From positions 28,011,548-28,075,547 of the forward strand of contig OX375880.1 in assembly GCA_947359465.1 (NCBI GenBank): DNA of 64,000 bases, read 5' to 3'. Positions 39,960 through 54,900 of this stretch are shown here, piece by piece. The position numbers and the translations under genes were made by a program. The stretch comes from Metellina segmentata. Its lineage: Eukaryota > Arthropoda > Arachnida > Araneae > Tetragnathidae. The notes below the pieces were generated by a model. It did not search any database. It was not told the origin of the DNA and was given only the letters and a program-made list of their open reading frames with translations. Numbering within the stretch: the first letter of the stretch is position 1; every line of letters begins with the position of its first letter.

Positions 39960-42900
39960 CTTCCGTCTCTAATGGAAGCGGACAGATTCGAATGACCTTC
40001 GTTTAATTCGAGATTCTCATTCATTTTTATGTCCTGATAAACGGATTCGAGTGAAACAAAAGAAATTATTAAAGTTATCACTGGCGTTCATCAGTGCTTC
40101 TTCTATCTCAGCGATCGTTAAAGATAAAATAAAAATTTTAACGAATTTGAAAACTGAGAAAATTTTTACACCAGATACATACCTTACACGTTTGATTTTC
40201 TTTTGATAAATAACTTACAGTTAAATATTTATATTTTTTGGTTTGCGACGCAAACAAACACCGCGGACAATGTGACTCTCACGAAAAGAACTGTCGCGGG
40301 CAACTCCGTTATAGCTGTTTTCCAATAGGCTACAAATTCGCATACCAAATGGGAATCCGGGATGGCTGTTATCCAATAGGCTACGAATTCCCACTTGATT
40401 TGCGAAGCAAGCCAATAACCCCACAAAAGCAACTGTCAAGGGCATCGCAGGGCTACCAATATCTAATACTATTCACGCAGTGGTTAGTATTAGATATTGC
40501 CCATCGTGGTCAAATTAGAACTCGTGTAACAATATATGAAACTAGTGTGAAAAAGAAAATCCTATTACAACAAAAAGGCGCATGTTTTAATAAAAAGAAC
40601 TTTTGCTTTAAAGGCGAATTCGCGTACCAAATATCTCAGCACACACATTGTTCATGATAATTGAATTTATGTTGTGTAAAAAAAGACCAACTGTGAACCT
40701 CAATAAAAATAAATTTAAGATAAACGCTACTCGGATTGACACATCTATCGCAGAAGACAATAACAATATAGAGAATGGCTGCTTTTTCGTTGCTCACCCT
40801 ATAGTTAAGTATTCTATAACCTCGATGCCTTCTCATAACAATAACTTTTATAGCTCTATAACAAGTGCGAATAAACTTACCTGTACAGCGCAAAGAGTAA
40901 CCCGATTGTGAACACGTACAGCTGGAAATCCGCTGATAGGTACCAAGTAGTATGGACACACTGCAAAGAAAGTTTTCATTTATGTTACATACTTTGTACT
41001 CCGATTTCCTTCCCTTGTGTTTACATTTTCTAAATATTTGCAACATTAACAATACCCAAAAACATTTTCATAAAACTAAGAGGAAAATTACGAAATTGAT
41101 TTCAGAACCAAACGTGGTATCAAGATACAAGGTGTCCCAAAAAGAACAGTACAGCTTCAAAAATTTATAATAAAAAAAAAGAATAGACCTACAGCAAAAC
41201 TAGTTACAACAACATTGGGGATTGATAGTCCTTGAGTCGCTGATTAATTCATTCCCACAGCGTTGGACTGGCAGATATGGCCCCATAGCATGGCCGCCCT
41301 GGTCTCCTGTCATTACTCCATTTGACTTTTTCTTTTGGGGTTATGTAAAAGATGCTGTGTACCGAACAAAAGTTAACAGTGACGTAGAATTGTAACAATA
41401 AGATCCAAACACAGCTGTAGTTACTGTTGATGTTAGCACGCTGAAACGTTTGTGGATAAAATTGGAATATCGTCTTGATACTCTTCGTGCTACGAAAAGA
41501 TCAAATGTGGAACTTTACTGAGTAGATAAAACATTTTGAGTTATTCCATCTATTGTTGCAACTAGTTTTGCTGTTGGCGTATTCTTTTTTTTTTTTTAAT
41601 AATTCTTTTTGGGACCCCCTGTAGTTCCAAAAAGTGCGCTTCCAATGTGCAAAGAAAATATTTTAAAACAGTAAATTCAAATTCATGTAGTGTTAGCCGT
41701 TTTAATTTTATTTAAGAGTATTTTCCCTCGATGTGAGGAGCATCGATTTCTTCGTTCGTTTTACTTTTTAAAGCAGGTTTGAGAACACTCATTCTCCGTG
41801 GAAACTGGTTGAGGGATTCCCTGAACCAACTTCAATAATCACATGATCGGCAACTTTCACTCATCGGGGCTTTTGTTTCAGAGAATACAGTAGCAGTGCT
41901 GTAAGGAACAACTTGATAACAAACGACAGATACAGTAATTTTTTCCCGTTTTTCTGCGACAGATCATTGGGGATTGATCCCGGACTGTCGTCAATAGCCC
42001 TTTGTATTGCTCCAGTACGACGTTAATTAAACTACCTACCTACCTGAAACGGATCGTACATTACAATGCTGTAATGTCTACTAATGTCTTATCAGCTATC
42101 CCAACATCGATCTTCTGAAGAAATAGATGAAGTATATGAGCACAGATACTCATGATATTTCTCCCAATCTCTTGCATTAGATATCTCCGGAGCAATTTCG
42201 GCTCCTCGGGTGTTGGATCTTATCATCTGACCATGGTTCAAATTCATGATAGTAATTTGGTAATTTTAAATTAACCTCGTACTAGAGTAACACAACGGGC
42301 TATTGACGACGGTCCGGGATCAATCACTTAAGGGAAAGACAATGGTAAGGTAATGGTAATTTTAGTTAACGTCATACTAGAGCAACACAACGGGCTATTG
42401 ACGACGGTCCGGGATCAATCACTTAAGGGAAAGACAATGGTAAGGTAATCGTAATTTTAGTTAACGTCGTACTAGAGCAACACAACGGGCTATTGACGAC
42501 GGTCCGGGTAATGGTAATGGTAATTTTAGTTAACGTCGTACTAGAGCAACACAACGGGCTATTGACGACGGTCCGGGATCAATCACTTAAGGGAAAGACA
42601 ATGGTAAGGTAATGGTAATTTTAGTTAACGTCGTACTAGAGCAACACAACGGGCTATTGACGACGGTCCGGGATCAGTCCCTTAAGGGAAAGATCCGAGG
42701 ACAACACCTCGTAATTTTGAACGACGGTCAGATGACGAAGCAACACCTGAGCTGGCACCCCACTCTCCAAACTTCCACGCCAACCCAACGTGAGGACTTT
42801 CGGCCACGACAGATTTAAGGTGCACCAGCCGCCTCTACACCATACGCTTACAAACATCCATGCCCGATTCGAACCAGGAACCTTGCGATTTAGAGGCTAA

Positions 42901-45900
42901 CGCCTTAACCACTATACCGGTTAGTCGGATCAAATTTACGAAGTGATGTTATTTTATCTTTCCCTATATCTCGGTCAATAGCCAGTTGTGTTTCTCCAGT
43001 GCGACGTGGATTTAACTACCAACCCGCCCACCGGAGCAATATCACTTGCTAGAGGGGGTGGGTAATTGAATTAGCGTCACACTTGAGCAACACAACGGAC
43101 TATTAGCGACGGTCCGTAATCAGTTCTGAAGGGAAAAATCCGAGGACACCTCGTCACTTTGAACCAAGGCCAGGTCCCAAAGCAAGACCGAAACAGGCAC
43201 CAAACTTTTTAAACGTCGACTCCAGGTCAACATGAGGATGTTCGATCTGCTAGTAATGGAATTCATATTAATGTAAAAAACTATCCGCTTACGGCCAGGG
43301 GCACACATCCGGTTTTTCAACGTACGGCGTCGCTACCACAACGCAAGTGCGGTCTGAGATACATTAGATCCAATGGAGTAGTGCACACATGCTTCCGGCA
43401 CCGCTGCGGCGACGCACGTCCAACGTGCGTGCAATTTGTACCGCAGTTCCCCACGGTGTCGCAGCTCGTCGCACACGCTTCTCCGGTCTCAAGTAGCTTT
43501 TTTTTCATAAATAAATGTAATATAAATAATAATTAATAAAGGTTGTATCCAGGAACGTCAATTTTTCAAAATATATTTTTTTTTACACCAAGTAAGCGAA
43601 ATAAGCACGTTTCCTTCGATAGAATATTCATCGCAAATGGCGCGAAATGTGTACTTGCGTCATTTCAGAGTTATGTGTGCGTAATTGGGCTTCGGTGCCG
43701 CAGCAGCGCCGCACGTTGAAAAATCGGATGCGTGCACCGGGCCTAAATCGCATGTGAACAGACGCAAAAGAATAAATCCGTGGGGGATAGTTGAATTAAC
43801 GTCTCATTGTAGCAACACAACAGGTTATTGGCGACGGTCCGGGATCCATATCCGAAGTAAAAATCCAGATTTAGACTAGTAAATGACGATGTGCAATTAA
43901 AGCTCAAATATTATCCCAAGTTTTTGTTACTGAAAAAATATGCTTGGAAGTTTACAAAAATGTGATCCTCATCACCTAAGCTACAAAGTAACACCCACTT
44001 CCAATACAACTTACAATATTCTTCATTCCAAACCAGTTGCTGATGTACAGAATACTCATCCACCAGTTTTCTCGGCAAGACTTGAGCTCTCGATCCACCC
44101 TCTCGTACCAGAAAGGCCCAGAACTGACGAGGGGCATGAAAAATGCCAGACCCATCACCAGCAGCAAAGAAGGCGTCAACCTGTGCAAAAAAAGGAAGCA
44201 CGATATTATCGTATTCATTTAAAATGGAATGATACAATTACAGTAGAACGAATTGCATTATTATAGACATAATACTAGGTTGACTTACCTGATGTAACGG
44301 CGAATAATATACATCGGAACACTTAGTCTTCCTTTCGTCTTGGACATAATGGTCAAAACCCCGTAACTTGTTAAAAAGCCACTGAAAGTGAAAGGTGTTG
44401 AATATATGTTCTAACCAACATGAAATTAAATACAAGAGTATTCAAATCTACATACTTCATTTAAGCGTAATCTCTATAGGGTAGGTATTCCAAATATCGC
44501 CCATGTGCTTAATATCGGCGACTCGTGTTTGCAAGCAACTATGCGCGACATTTATGAGTTTATGTAGTTACCTTGACGGTCTAGGGTTTTGCCACACGTA
44601 GCGCCACCGGCAAGTTTGCTATCAGTTATATCAACAACACTATTGCATCTGGAGTATTTGAGGCTCTGATCAACGTATTTTTTGTCTCCAATCAATTCTG
44701 GAAATATCCAGGTGCGTTTCCAAATCATAATTTCGTTTATATCACTTGAAAGTACATTAAATACTAAAGGTATGTATGTAATGCTCTGCTAGAGCAACTC
44801 GTTTTGAATAGTAGCTCCTCATTTCGCCTGGTGGGTGGTAATAGGAACAGGGGTAGGCGATATTAGGAACCCGCTCTTGAAAATTCTCTAGGGAAACTTT
44901 TTGAAGTTTGACTAGTTTACTTAAACTGACATAAATAAAGAAGGTATGTGATCTCTGGAAACCAAAGGAGAATACTTCCTAGTGATATTCATATAGCTTC
45001 CAGCTTGACTTCCCAACCCAGGAGGCTGAGATACAGAGATATAGTTAGGGTAGGTGATATTTGGAACACCTACTATATCTGTTTTCAGAGCAAGTGTGTA
45101 AGTTAGATCAAATTATAATATAATTGGATAATTAGGAGGATTAGTACATGCAATTAATTTTTTATTAATTTATGATCATTCTTTATTGAACAGCCCTCGT
45201 ATATCAAGAATTAAAAACACTTTTTTTGAGTCCTCCTGATGGTTGTCTCTACGAGGCATCTTGTCATATGATCAAAACTGACCACATCTTCATCTCGTCG
45301 TCATCAAAAAATAGACAATATCTTGATGACGATGACTTATCATTATCAAAAATTTTCAGATATTGATGGACGAGATATCTCGTCGAAACCACTTGGAGGG
45401 TTAACTCCGGAACTTATCTTACCTCAAGAAAAAGAATGTTTCAACGGAAAGCCAAGCGTTGGTGGCGGTTTCGAAATCGATGCTGTTGAACCAGAGAATT
45501 ACCTGCTTGGGCCTACCTGCAAAAAATCATTTTAAAATGTTCATCTCAAGAATTGTAGAATTTTACTTTTTAGTATTCACTCTGTAACAAAAATAATCGA
45601 CGCACCAAGAAGTAGTTGTCCGATTGCGACAAAAATGGGTGGATGTGAAGAACATACATAGAAAAACAAATGATTAAACTTTCAGAACAATTGAAAGATT
45701 TATTTCAGAGTTTGACCGTTACAAAGGGAGGAAGTCAATAAGGCATTGGTCAACTTCTGGCGTGGATGCAAGCTGTCACCCGGCGTGGCATAGGGTGAGA
45801 AAGTTCCCGGATGGCGTCCTGCGGAATTTCTTGCCAAACTGTCTCCAACTGTAAGGCTAAATGGTTAACATTTCGGGATGGTTGTAATCCCTTTCCCATA

Positions 45901-48900
45901 ACGTCCCAAATGTACTCTATGTGAGAGCGATCAGGAGACCTAGCTGGCCAAGGAAGTGTTGGGAAAGCTTGAAGACAATTCAAAGCAACACGTGCCGTGT
46001 GCGGCAGGGCATTATATCGTTGAAAAGTAAGTCCGGGGTGTCGCAAAAAGGGAACGGCAACACAACCGGTCGTAGAAAATCGTCTACGTACCCCTGTGCT
46101 GTAAGTGTGCCAGAAATGGCTATCAAAGGAGATGGCACCCCAGATCATAATGTTATGCTGTGGGCATGTGTATCGTGCGATAGTAAGGGCAGGATCCCCA
46201 CGCTGCCCTGGACGTATCCAGAAACGTCTGCGGTTGTCGTCTGGACACAGTTGGAAACGGGACTCGTCATTAACCCTCTGACTGCTCAATTTGTGGACCG
46301 AAATCGCTACAAAAATTGTTTATTTTTTTATTTTGCATATTAAAAATCTATATATATTGGAGAATTGAAATATGCATTTTTTTTCTTTCTAGAAAAGACT
46401 TTTTATATAGATTTTTATCATGAGAAACTAAACTGCCAGAAGTTATTGTTAGCTATATGCGCAGTAATTCATGGATATCCACGAAAAGGAATTGGAGGAG
46501 GAATATTCTTCATATCAATTTTGCACCTAACTGCCTAACGCTTTGCAAGTTTTTTGAATCATGATCAGATTCATCGCTGTCTGAAGAGCAGTCCGAAAAA
46601 TCTATATCACTATCACTATCAAAACTAAAATCTTTTTCAGAATCTGATAAATCATCAGGAATACATACTCTGTCAATCGCTGAACTTTTCTAGCAGCCAT
46701 TTCTGATTAGAAAAAGGCGCCAAACAAAGGCGCGAAGTTAGAGCAGTAAATAAATACAAAGTACTTTCAAATGCCGCAATTTAGTGGACGACTAGCGACA
46801 ACTGTTGACCATTATCTAAATTTAACGTCTAACACTGTATGTAATTTATTTCATTGGTTAAACGGTGAAAAAGCGGGATGCACTCCTCAATGAAGATAAA
46901 AAAACACCTTCCCGCGGAAATCGCGGGATGAGCAAATTTTGCTACATTTGAGTTGCCCGTGGAAATCGCGGGAATATCAGCCAGTGGGTTAAAGACTATA
47001 CGTCCCCAGTCAGCACCGTTCCAATTTGATCGAGCCCGGCACAACTCCTGGACAATCTTGGTGCGTCGATTTTTTTTTATTGTTATAAAGTAAATGAATG
47101 AAATATTGTACTCTTCAGTCAAAAATGCTCCATGAAAGGTACGTTTTTCATGGAGCTCGTATATAGATTTCGGTATAATCCCATCAATTTTATAATGAGA
47201 ACACTGAAGTATCTTTACATCTTTCAATTTATTTTCACATTTTTCTACATAAAAATTGTTTTAAAATATTTTAAGATGCTCTTAGTTTTTATGGCTTTTA
47301 AAATATACACAATGCAATTTTTAATTTTCTTTTCATACCTTTTAAAAAGTTTTTTTTTCCTTTAGGTGTTAATCTATTCGTCACAGTATTGAAAATACTT
47401 TAAACTATTTTCATTAGAATTGTTTGAAATTCTTAAAACGGAAAGTATTCCAAAGGTTTAATCTTTGTAATAATTAAGTTATGTATATTAATGTTCATAA
47501 AGGTATTTGAAACCACCAAATGAAAAGAACAATGACTGACTTAATTTTAGTGTTAGCTTGGACTTCTCATCTACTGTAATTGTATATCTTTCATCACAAC
47601 ACACAAATCATGCATTTCATTTTCAAAATTAATAAGTTTATTGTATCCAAGGTTTTTTTTTTGTTTAAATTGTGTATCAATAGAAATTTTTTCCAAAGTA
47701 GTTAACGAAATTTTCGTTGTTACGAATAAGAATTTTCATGAATATGACAGACAAAAATAGTCAATCAATGACAGCTGACTGTGACAGTAGTTCATAACTT
47801 TCCCTTTGAGCTTGATCCCGGATACCGTCTCCAATAAACTGTTGTGTTGCTTCCTAAAATAAACTACCTACCTGTTACTGGAAGGGGTACGTAAAGTATA
47901 TATCAAAGTTTAAAAGTGAAAGTTCGTTTCTCAAGCTGTCGATCTCGTTACTAAGATCATTGTTGGAGAACGTAAGGGAGCAGGGGGCTGAGCCCCCTAG
48001 TATTAAAAAAAGTTACCGCCGTCGCAAGATTGAAAACTGTGTTGCTTAGCTCGATTCTTAGACGGTTTCCCTAGAAAGTTCGGATCAGAAAAATATGAAA
48101 TTAACATGGTTTGTTCTTCATCGTGTTCCCTGGACAATTGTAAATATTCCTTTCTTCCGATGCGGTTATTAGTTTAGTGTTTATTAAGTGTCAAAGTTGA
48201 AAAAGCGAAATTTCTTCCTCGAGTGAGCAAAACACAAACAAATTTTCAGTCTTAAGCTGAGTTTTTTTAAAGAGTACCTCTCAACGTAAATTTTTGCAGC
48301 TCGTCGAGTTTTTTTAGAATTTTTAATTTGGTCCTTAATAATATTTTTTTGAAATTCGGGAAAAATCGGGACATTTTCGTTATTTTTTTTAAACTGTCAT
48401 ATCTATATCTTATTATTATTAGTTTTTAATTTTCAAAATATCGCAGTATACCTCAGAATGTACTTTCTTACGGTGCAATTTTTTTTAAAAATTGGTTAAT
48501 AAATAAATTCGATGCGATCAAAATACGAAATTCGGATCAAAATACGAAATTGGTCATACGAAATTCGAAATCTTTGGATATTTTCGCTACTTTTTGTTAA
48601 AACCGTCATTATCTACAGCTTAATACTATTATTTTTTTTTAATTGAGAACATCACTGAATACCTTACATTGTACTCTTTCTTATGGTACAACTATTTTTT
48701 TGAATTGGTTTGTAAATAAAGTCGATGCAATCAAAAGTTGTTTTTTACAATTTACGGAACTTTCAGATCGTAATTTCCGATACAAAATTGAAACTGTCAT
48801 ATCTATGTACTATTACTATTAGTTTTTAATTTTGAAAATATCGCAGTATACCTCAGAATGTACTCTTTCTTACGGTACAATTATTTTTTTAAATGTTTCA

Positions 48901-51900
48901 TAAATAAATTCGATGTATTCAAAAATTGGTCACACAAATTTCGTATTTTTTAGTTCTCAGAGCAGGTTCCTCACGCAGTTGAGGGTTGTGTTTTTGACTA
49001 TCGAGTTTGACAGATATCAAATTTATCATAGCAACAATTGACATACAAACGATTTCTTTTTATTTGGCGAGGAAAAAGGCTCGCTTTTTACACTCTGTTC
49101 TCAGACGGTTTAATGAGAAAGTTCGAAGAACAGATCGTAAAGTTAGGAAATTATCACGGTTTACTTAAAATTGTCAAGGAATTGCAGAAGGTTTATTACT
49201 TATGCGGCTATTAGTTTAGGGTGCATTAACCCACTGGCTGATTATCCCGCGATTTCCACGGGCAACTCAAATGTAGCAAAATTTCCTCATCCCGCGATTT
49301 TCGCGGGCAGGTGTTTTTCTATCTTTATTGAGGAGCGCATCATTCTTTTTCAACGTTTAACCAATGAAATAAATTACATACAGTGTTAGACGTTAAATTT
49401 AGATAATGGTCAACAGTTGTCGCTAGTCGTCCACTAAATTGCGGCATTTGAAGGTACTTTGTATTTACCGCTCTAACTTCGCGCCTTTGTTTGGCGCCTT
49501 TTTCTAATCAGAAATGGCTGCTAGAAAACGTTCAGCTACTGACAGAGTATATATTCCTGATGATTTATCAGATTATGAAAGTGATTTTAGTTTTGATAGT
49601 GATAGTGATATAGATTTTTCGGACTTCTCCTCAGATAGCGATGAATCTTATCATGATTCAATAAACTTGCAAAGCGTTAGGCAGTGGTGCAAAATTGATA
49701 TGAAGAATATTCCTCCTCCTCCTCCAGTTCCTTTTCGTGGAAATCCGGGAATTACTGTGCATATAGCTAACAATAACTTCTGACAGTTTAGTTTCTCATG
49801 ATAAAAATCTATATAAAAGTCTTTTCTAGAAAGAAAAAAATGCATATTTCAATTCTCCAATATATATAGATTTTTAATATGCAAAAAAAATTACACGATT
49901 TTTGTAGCGATTTCGGTCCACAAATTGAGTAGTCAGAGGGTTAAGTGTTAAAGTAGAATAAAGTGAAATTACTTGCGAAAGAAGTATTGGTTTGGATTGT
50001 GTAGAAATCCCCGGGGGTCGGCAAGCATAAGCGAGCATGGGACGAAGCCCTCGCTGTGACGTCATGGACCGGAAAGTCAAATCAGGAGAATAGAATTATT
50101 CAGAAAGTTTCGCTGTCCAGGAGATTCACTCTGCGAAAGGAATGTTGGTTTGCGTAGCAATCCTCGGGGGTTGGCGAGCGTAAACGAGCAGGGGGCGGAG
50201 CCCCCTAGTATATAAAAAAGTATGTGGATCTGTGGGGGAGGGTACGCATGTGTGTGTATATTCTCTAATAGATCTACACAGTTTGACCAATCCACGCCAA
50301 ATTTGGTACACTTATACCTTAGAAAACTGCGGAATACATAAGCTATTTCTCTTCTGTCATCAGACCAATCCGTAGGCATGAAAATTGGTACACAAGTTGT
50401 CCTTAAAGTGCCTCTCGAAGCCCCCGATTTTAAAGTCTAAAGTTTTTTTTTCTGCAATAAATGAATATGGACAAGGAAACACGTTTTACAGGGTTTGTGT
50501 ATGAGTTAACAGGGAAATGTCGCGTTAGGAAATACGATCTACAGAGTTTGTGTATTTGAGTTAACACAGGGAAACGTCGCGGACATAGTTTAGCTGTCGC
50601 GATCATATTTGAAACCCGAACAACGACGGGTATTCAGCAAGTTGCGATAGAAATAGTTGAATTCCGAATGATGAATACATTGCTGTTTTTAATGATGACA
50701 AGATCAACATCAGATCAGTTTTGCTAATGACGAGACACCTCGTCGAGATTGGTATCCCTTCATTAGCAAACCCAGAGACAGTGAGGTGGGTTAACGAGTA
50801 TTGGTTAACGTGTAACAGTCCCTAACGTGCACGATGGTCCTTGGTTGAATTTAGTTTCTAACTCGCAATATTCCGGTTGCTAATGCGCGACTTTCCAACA
50901 GGGCTACCGTGGCGCCCCCCCCCCCCACCCACCCATAATAAAACAGAGACTCTTACGTTGAAGATCGAAGTTGGTCCACCCATAGTTGTGTCCCAACATC
51001 ACCCAGGCCATGGTAAGGGTCCGCATTCCATTGAGAGCTTTGAGCTCGCCTGGACCACTGGAGGCAGACATCAGACGGTTGTAATTAGTTATCAAGGAAA
51101 AGCATTTCAAAACTTCTCGGAAGGTACCTGAAATGAATGAGATGGCATTTTGTTTAATAACTCTGCTGAATCGAATGGGGCATTTTAGAAAATGTGCTTT
51201 CAAGCTAGCTGTGGAACTAACTTATGAGTATCATTTGATAAGAACGGTTTAAAATCAAGTTAAGCACCCCTTTTTGCAAAAACATATTTTTGTTATTTCT
51301 CTAAATAGTCGCCTTTGAGGATTACACACTTGGTTCCGGCGAGATTTTCATCCCGTTGCCAGAAAAAAAGACGGCATTGATGACGGAGATGACATACTTA
51401 TTCGGCTAGAATGTCGTCCCACAGAAACAAATTTTCAAGTTTGAGAACAAGAACTCGCTTAGGGTCCGGAGAATAGGGTGGATGAGAAAGCCTAATCTGA
51501 GCGATTTTGTAATTGCTACTGTCGATTTGTGGGACATAACACTGTCTTAGGGAACGGTAGTGTGAAAACAGAACGAATTGTACAAAATTAGAAGACAACC
51601 AACAGCTAAGATATTTAAGTTCTTATTATTCCAGGAACATTAAGAATATATAGTATTTACATCACATTAACACAGGGCTCGAAATACCCGGGTGCACAGG
51701 TGCACATGAAAATATAATTGTTTCCTCATTTTTTTTAACGTGAAAAAAAAGGGAAGGGGGGAACGTATTTTATGTTATTTTGATGTTTGAACAATATATA
51801 TTAGTATCGACCTCTCTCGCTCTAAAGGAACGTAATTAAAATTCCTAATTATACACTATGCGAAAACAAAATCGCTGGGCCGTAACGGGTTTATACAGGA

Positions 51901-54900
51901 GGAAGGTTTACTTGTGTCACTGCCAATAGAACTTTCCAATGATCGAAACATTTTCTAGATGACTGTGTTGAAGTAACTGTCGCGACAGCCGTACGCCGGA
52001 GAAGGGAGAATTTCGATTTTTAAATATTTTTATTTACTATCTACTACGAAAAAACCTATAAAACATACCCAACTATTAAAGTAGTTTATATTACATTAAT
52101 ACTCTAAAATTTCGTTTTTTTTTTTTTTAAATGTGTACCTACAATATAATCTGTGTACCTGATTTAAAAACTTAGGTGCACAAGGTGCACCTGTATTAAA
52201 AAATCTATTTCGAGGCCTCCATTAACATCACTACCTCAATATATAAAAATATATATTTTCCCAGTCGAGCACGGTGAACCAGCCTTACCCGCTGCTTCTG
52301 GCCCTCTCTCTCTCTCTCCAATCGTCTCTAACGTAGTCTCCAACGTGTTCTCCCGCAGTCTAAAAATACCCCAGTCAAAAACCAATCACTGATCATCTGA
52401 ATGAATACCACCTGTTCTTCTCAAGTTATTGAAAAGCTCGTGTCAGAAGTACAGCAGCTGGTGCCAAACAATAAAAAAAAAATCGGAATATATTCGGCAT
52501 TCCGATGATACACGCCTGCCCTGCAAGTGACCCTTCCTAAAGGTCAAGCACAACGGAGTTTGTCACGATGTCACAGTCAGTTTTGTTTCAGTTCTTCTTT
52601 CAAAGGGTTAAATAACGTTGCACAAAATGCTCTTGTTGTTTCCACCTTCTCCAAGTAGTCCATTGGGATGATTCTTATGGTCTCAAAAAACGATGGTCAT
52701 CACCTTCTCATTTTTACACGGCACACTTTTAATATCAACGACTTACGTAAAATATAGTACGATTTGTTATAAGTGGAAGTTTGAATTTTGAATAATGCGA
52801 ACCAATCAAAGGCAGAATAATAAAAAACTCCCCAATATAATTGAAGTGGTGAGTGGAAGAAGGGGTGGTGTGACAGTTTTATGGTTTCGAGATAGTTGAC
52901 ATCAAAGTCGATCATACTACATGTGAGTTTGTGATTAGTGTTGTAAGGCATCCGCTAAAATAATCGATAGATTGCAAGTCATACCTCACCCCGAGGCAAC
53001 TTCAAAACTGTAATAATCTCAAAATGTAGACAAATGTCACAGAACCCCATCTTCTATTTATACTCGCCTCTTCAATTGAATCAAGGCCTAATAGCAGAGT
53101 TTTTACTGTTTAACAGATTCCGGACTGGAAATTAATCACGATATTTTGAGAACAAATATATAAATTACATATAAGAAATTCACCTTAGATCGAAAGATCA
53201 ACCAATTGAGAATAAAATGCAAGACTTACTCCGTCTTGACTGTTGCACTTCTTCAGTTCGATACTCAATAGCGGTACCGGCGATGCACGCAAGTACCAAC
53301 AAACTTAAAATAAATCTGCAAGAACAAGAAATATGCTACATGAAATGTAATATACCTTCTACAAAAATCATTATTACTCTCACATTTAAATTGAAAATAT
53401 TCATCATGCAACAATGCATAGTAGTTTTGTAAATTAAAATAAATTAAGAAAATTACCATCTGCATTTTTTTCTCAATACTCGAATAAGTATTAGGCCCGG
53501 TGCACACATCCGGTTTTTCAACGTGTGGGGTCGTTGCGGTATCGAAGCCAAACTATACACAAATTCTCATTTCGCGCCATTTGCGATAAATATTCTATTG
53601 AATATTTTTGTTTTGTCTAATGGCGGGCACATTTGACCTAAGTCATTGGTCACTACAAGGCCGGAAGTGATGGCCACTTGTGAAGGAGCACCCAGTGGGA
53701 GGACCATCATTGCCCCTAACAATTTATGCTTCGTAATTTTGAACCATGTTCAGATGACGAAGCAACACCTGAGCTGGTATACGCTTACAAACATCCATGC
53801 CCGAACCCGGATTCGAACCGGGGACTTTCCGACCTAGAGGCTAACACCTTAACCACTATACCGGTTGGTCGGCATATTCTATTGAACAAAACGTGTTTGT
53901 TGCGCTTACTTGGTGTAAAAAAGTATATTTTTTAACAAAATTATTTATTAATTCCTATTTATATTCCATTTATATATGAAAACAAGGTATTTCAAAACGG
54001 AGAGCAGCGGCGCCGTGGGCAGCTGCGGTACAAATTGCACGCAAGTTGGACGTGAGTCGCAAAGTATGTGTGTACTACTCCATTGGATCTAATGTATCTC
54101 AGACCGCACATGCCTTGCGGCAGCGACGCCGCACGATGAAAAACCGTATGTGCGCACCGGGTCTTAACCCTTCAAGTGATTACGACGTGAAACCTCGTAC
54201 ACCAAGATCTGGCCAAATTTCCTACTGACGTGATTGCTTGTCAGCAAGATGTTGTCAATTTTATGATGACGAGATCAAGATCTGAGTTTTCTGCTACTGA
54301 CGAGATATCTCGTCTATGAAGATCTGGTTAGTTTTGCTGATGACGATATACCTCGTTGTGACCGCTGTTTTGATGCTGTCATAAAATATTGACAGGATGG
54401 CACTGGCACTTTTTCTAGTATTAACTTCCGATTTCATGTATGATAGTTGATTGGTTAGAGGGGTCCGGGACACATTAAAATTTTTTTTTTTATTAATTAA
54501 TTTAGAATTTTGAATTTTTTTGTACTTATTACCCATTTAACTAACAAGCGAAATTACAACACAAAATTTTTGCAAAAGGTTTTTAAAAATTTTTAATTAA
54601 AATTTTTTGAAAAAAAGAGGAGGCATTTTAAATTGCTAAAACTCAAAATATTCTTGAACCATTTTCAAAATTCTTGCAGTAAATTATTCACAAATTTATA
54701 ACCTTTAATTTTGATTCAGCAATTTAAAAAATATTAATTTAATAAAAAATAAAAAATATTTGAATGAAAATTTTTGAAAATTTTAAGGTACTTTTTTTTT
54801 TAAGTCATATTTTTAAAAGTAAACATTTGTTTAAAATTTGCTGAATCAAAATTGAAGTATAAGGTTTGAAAAAGATATATTCCAAATTTCAACCCTTAAA

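Noticed and set aside
41624..42000. Retroviral or LTR element
   Set aside because: No long terminal repeats, primer-binding site or reverse transcriptase motifs were found here or elsewhere in the window.
45423..45512. Alternative acceptor four bases downstream (GCAGGTAG) for the gene B exon
   Set aside because: The upstream exon ends with one base (CAA C), so only the first AG (exon start 45516) keeps the frame and yields Arg-Arg-Pro-Lys-Gln.
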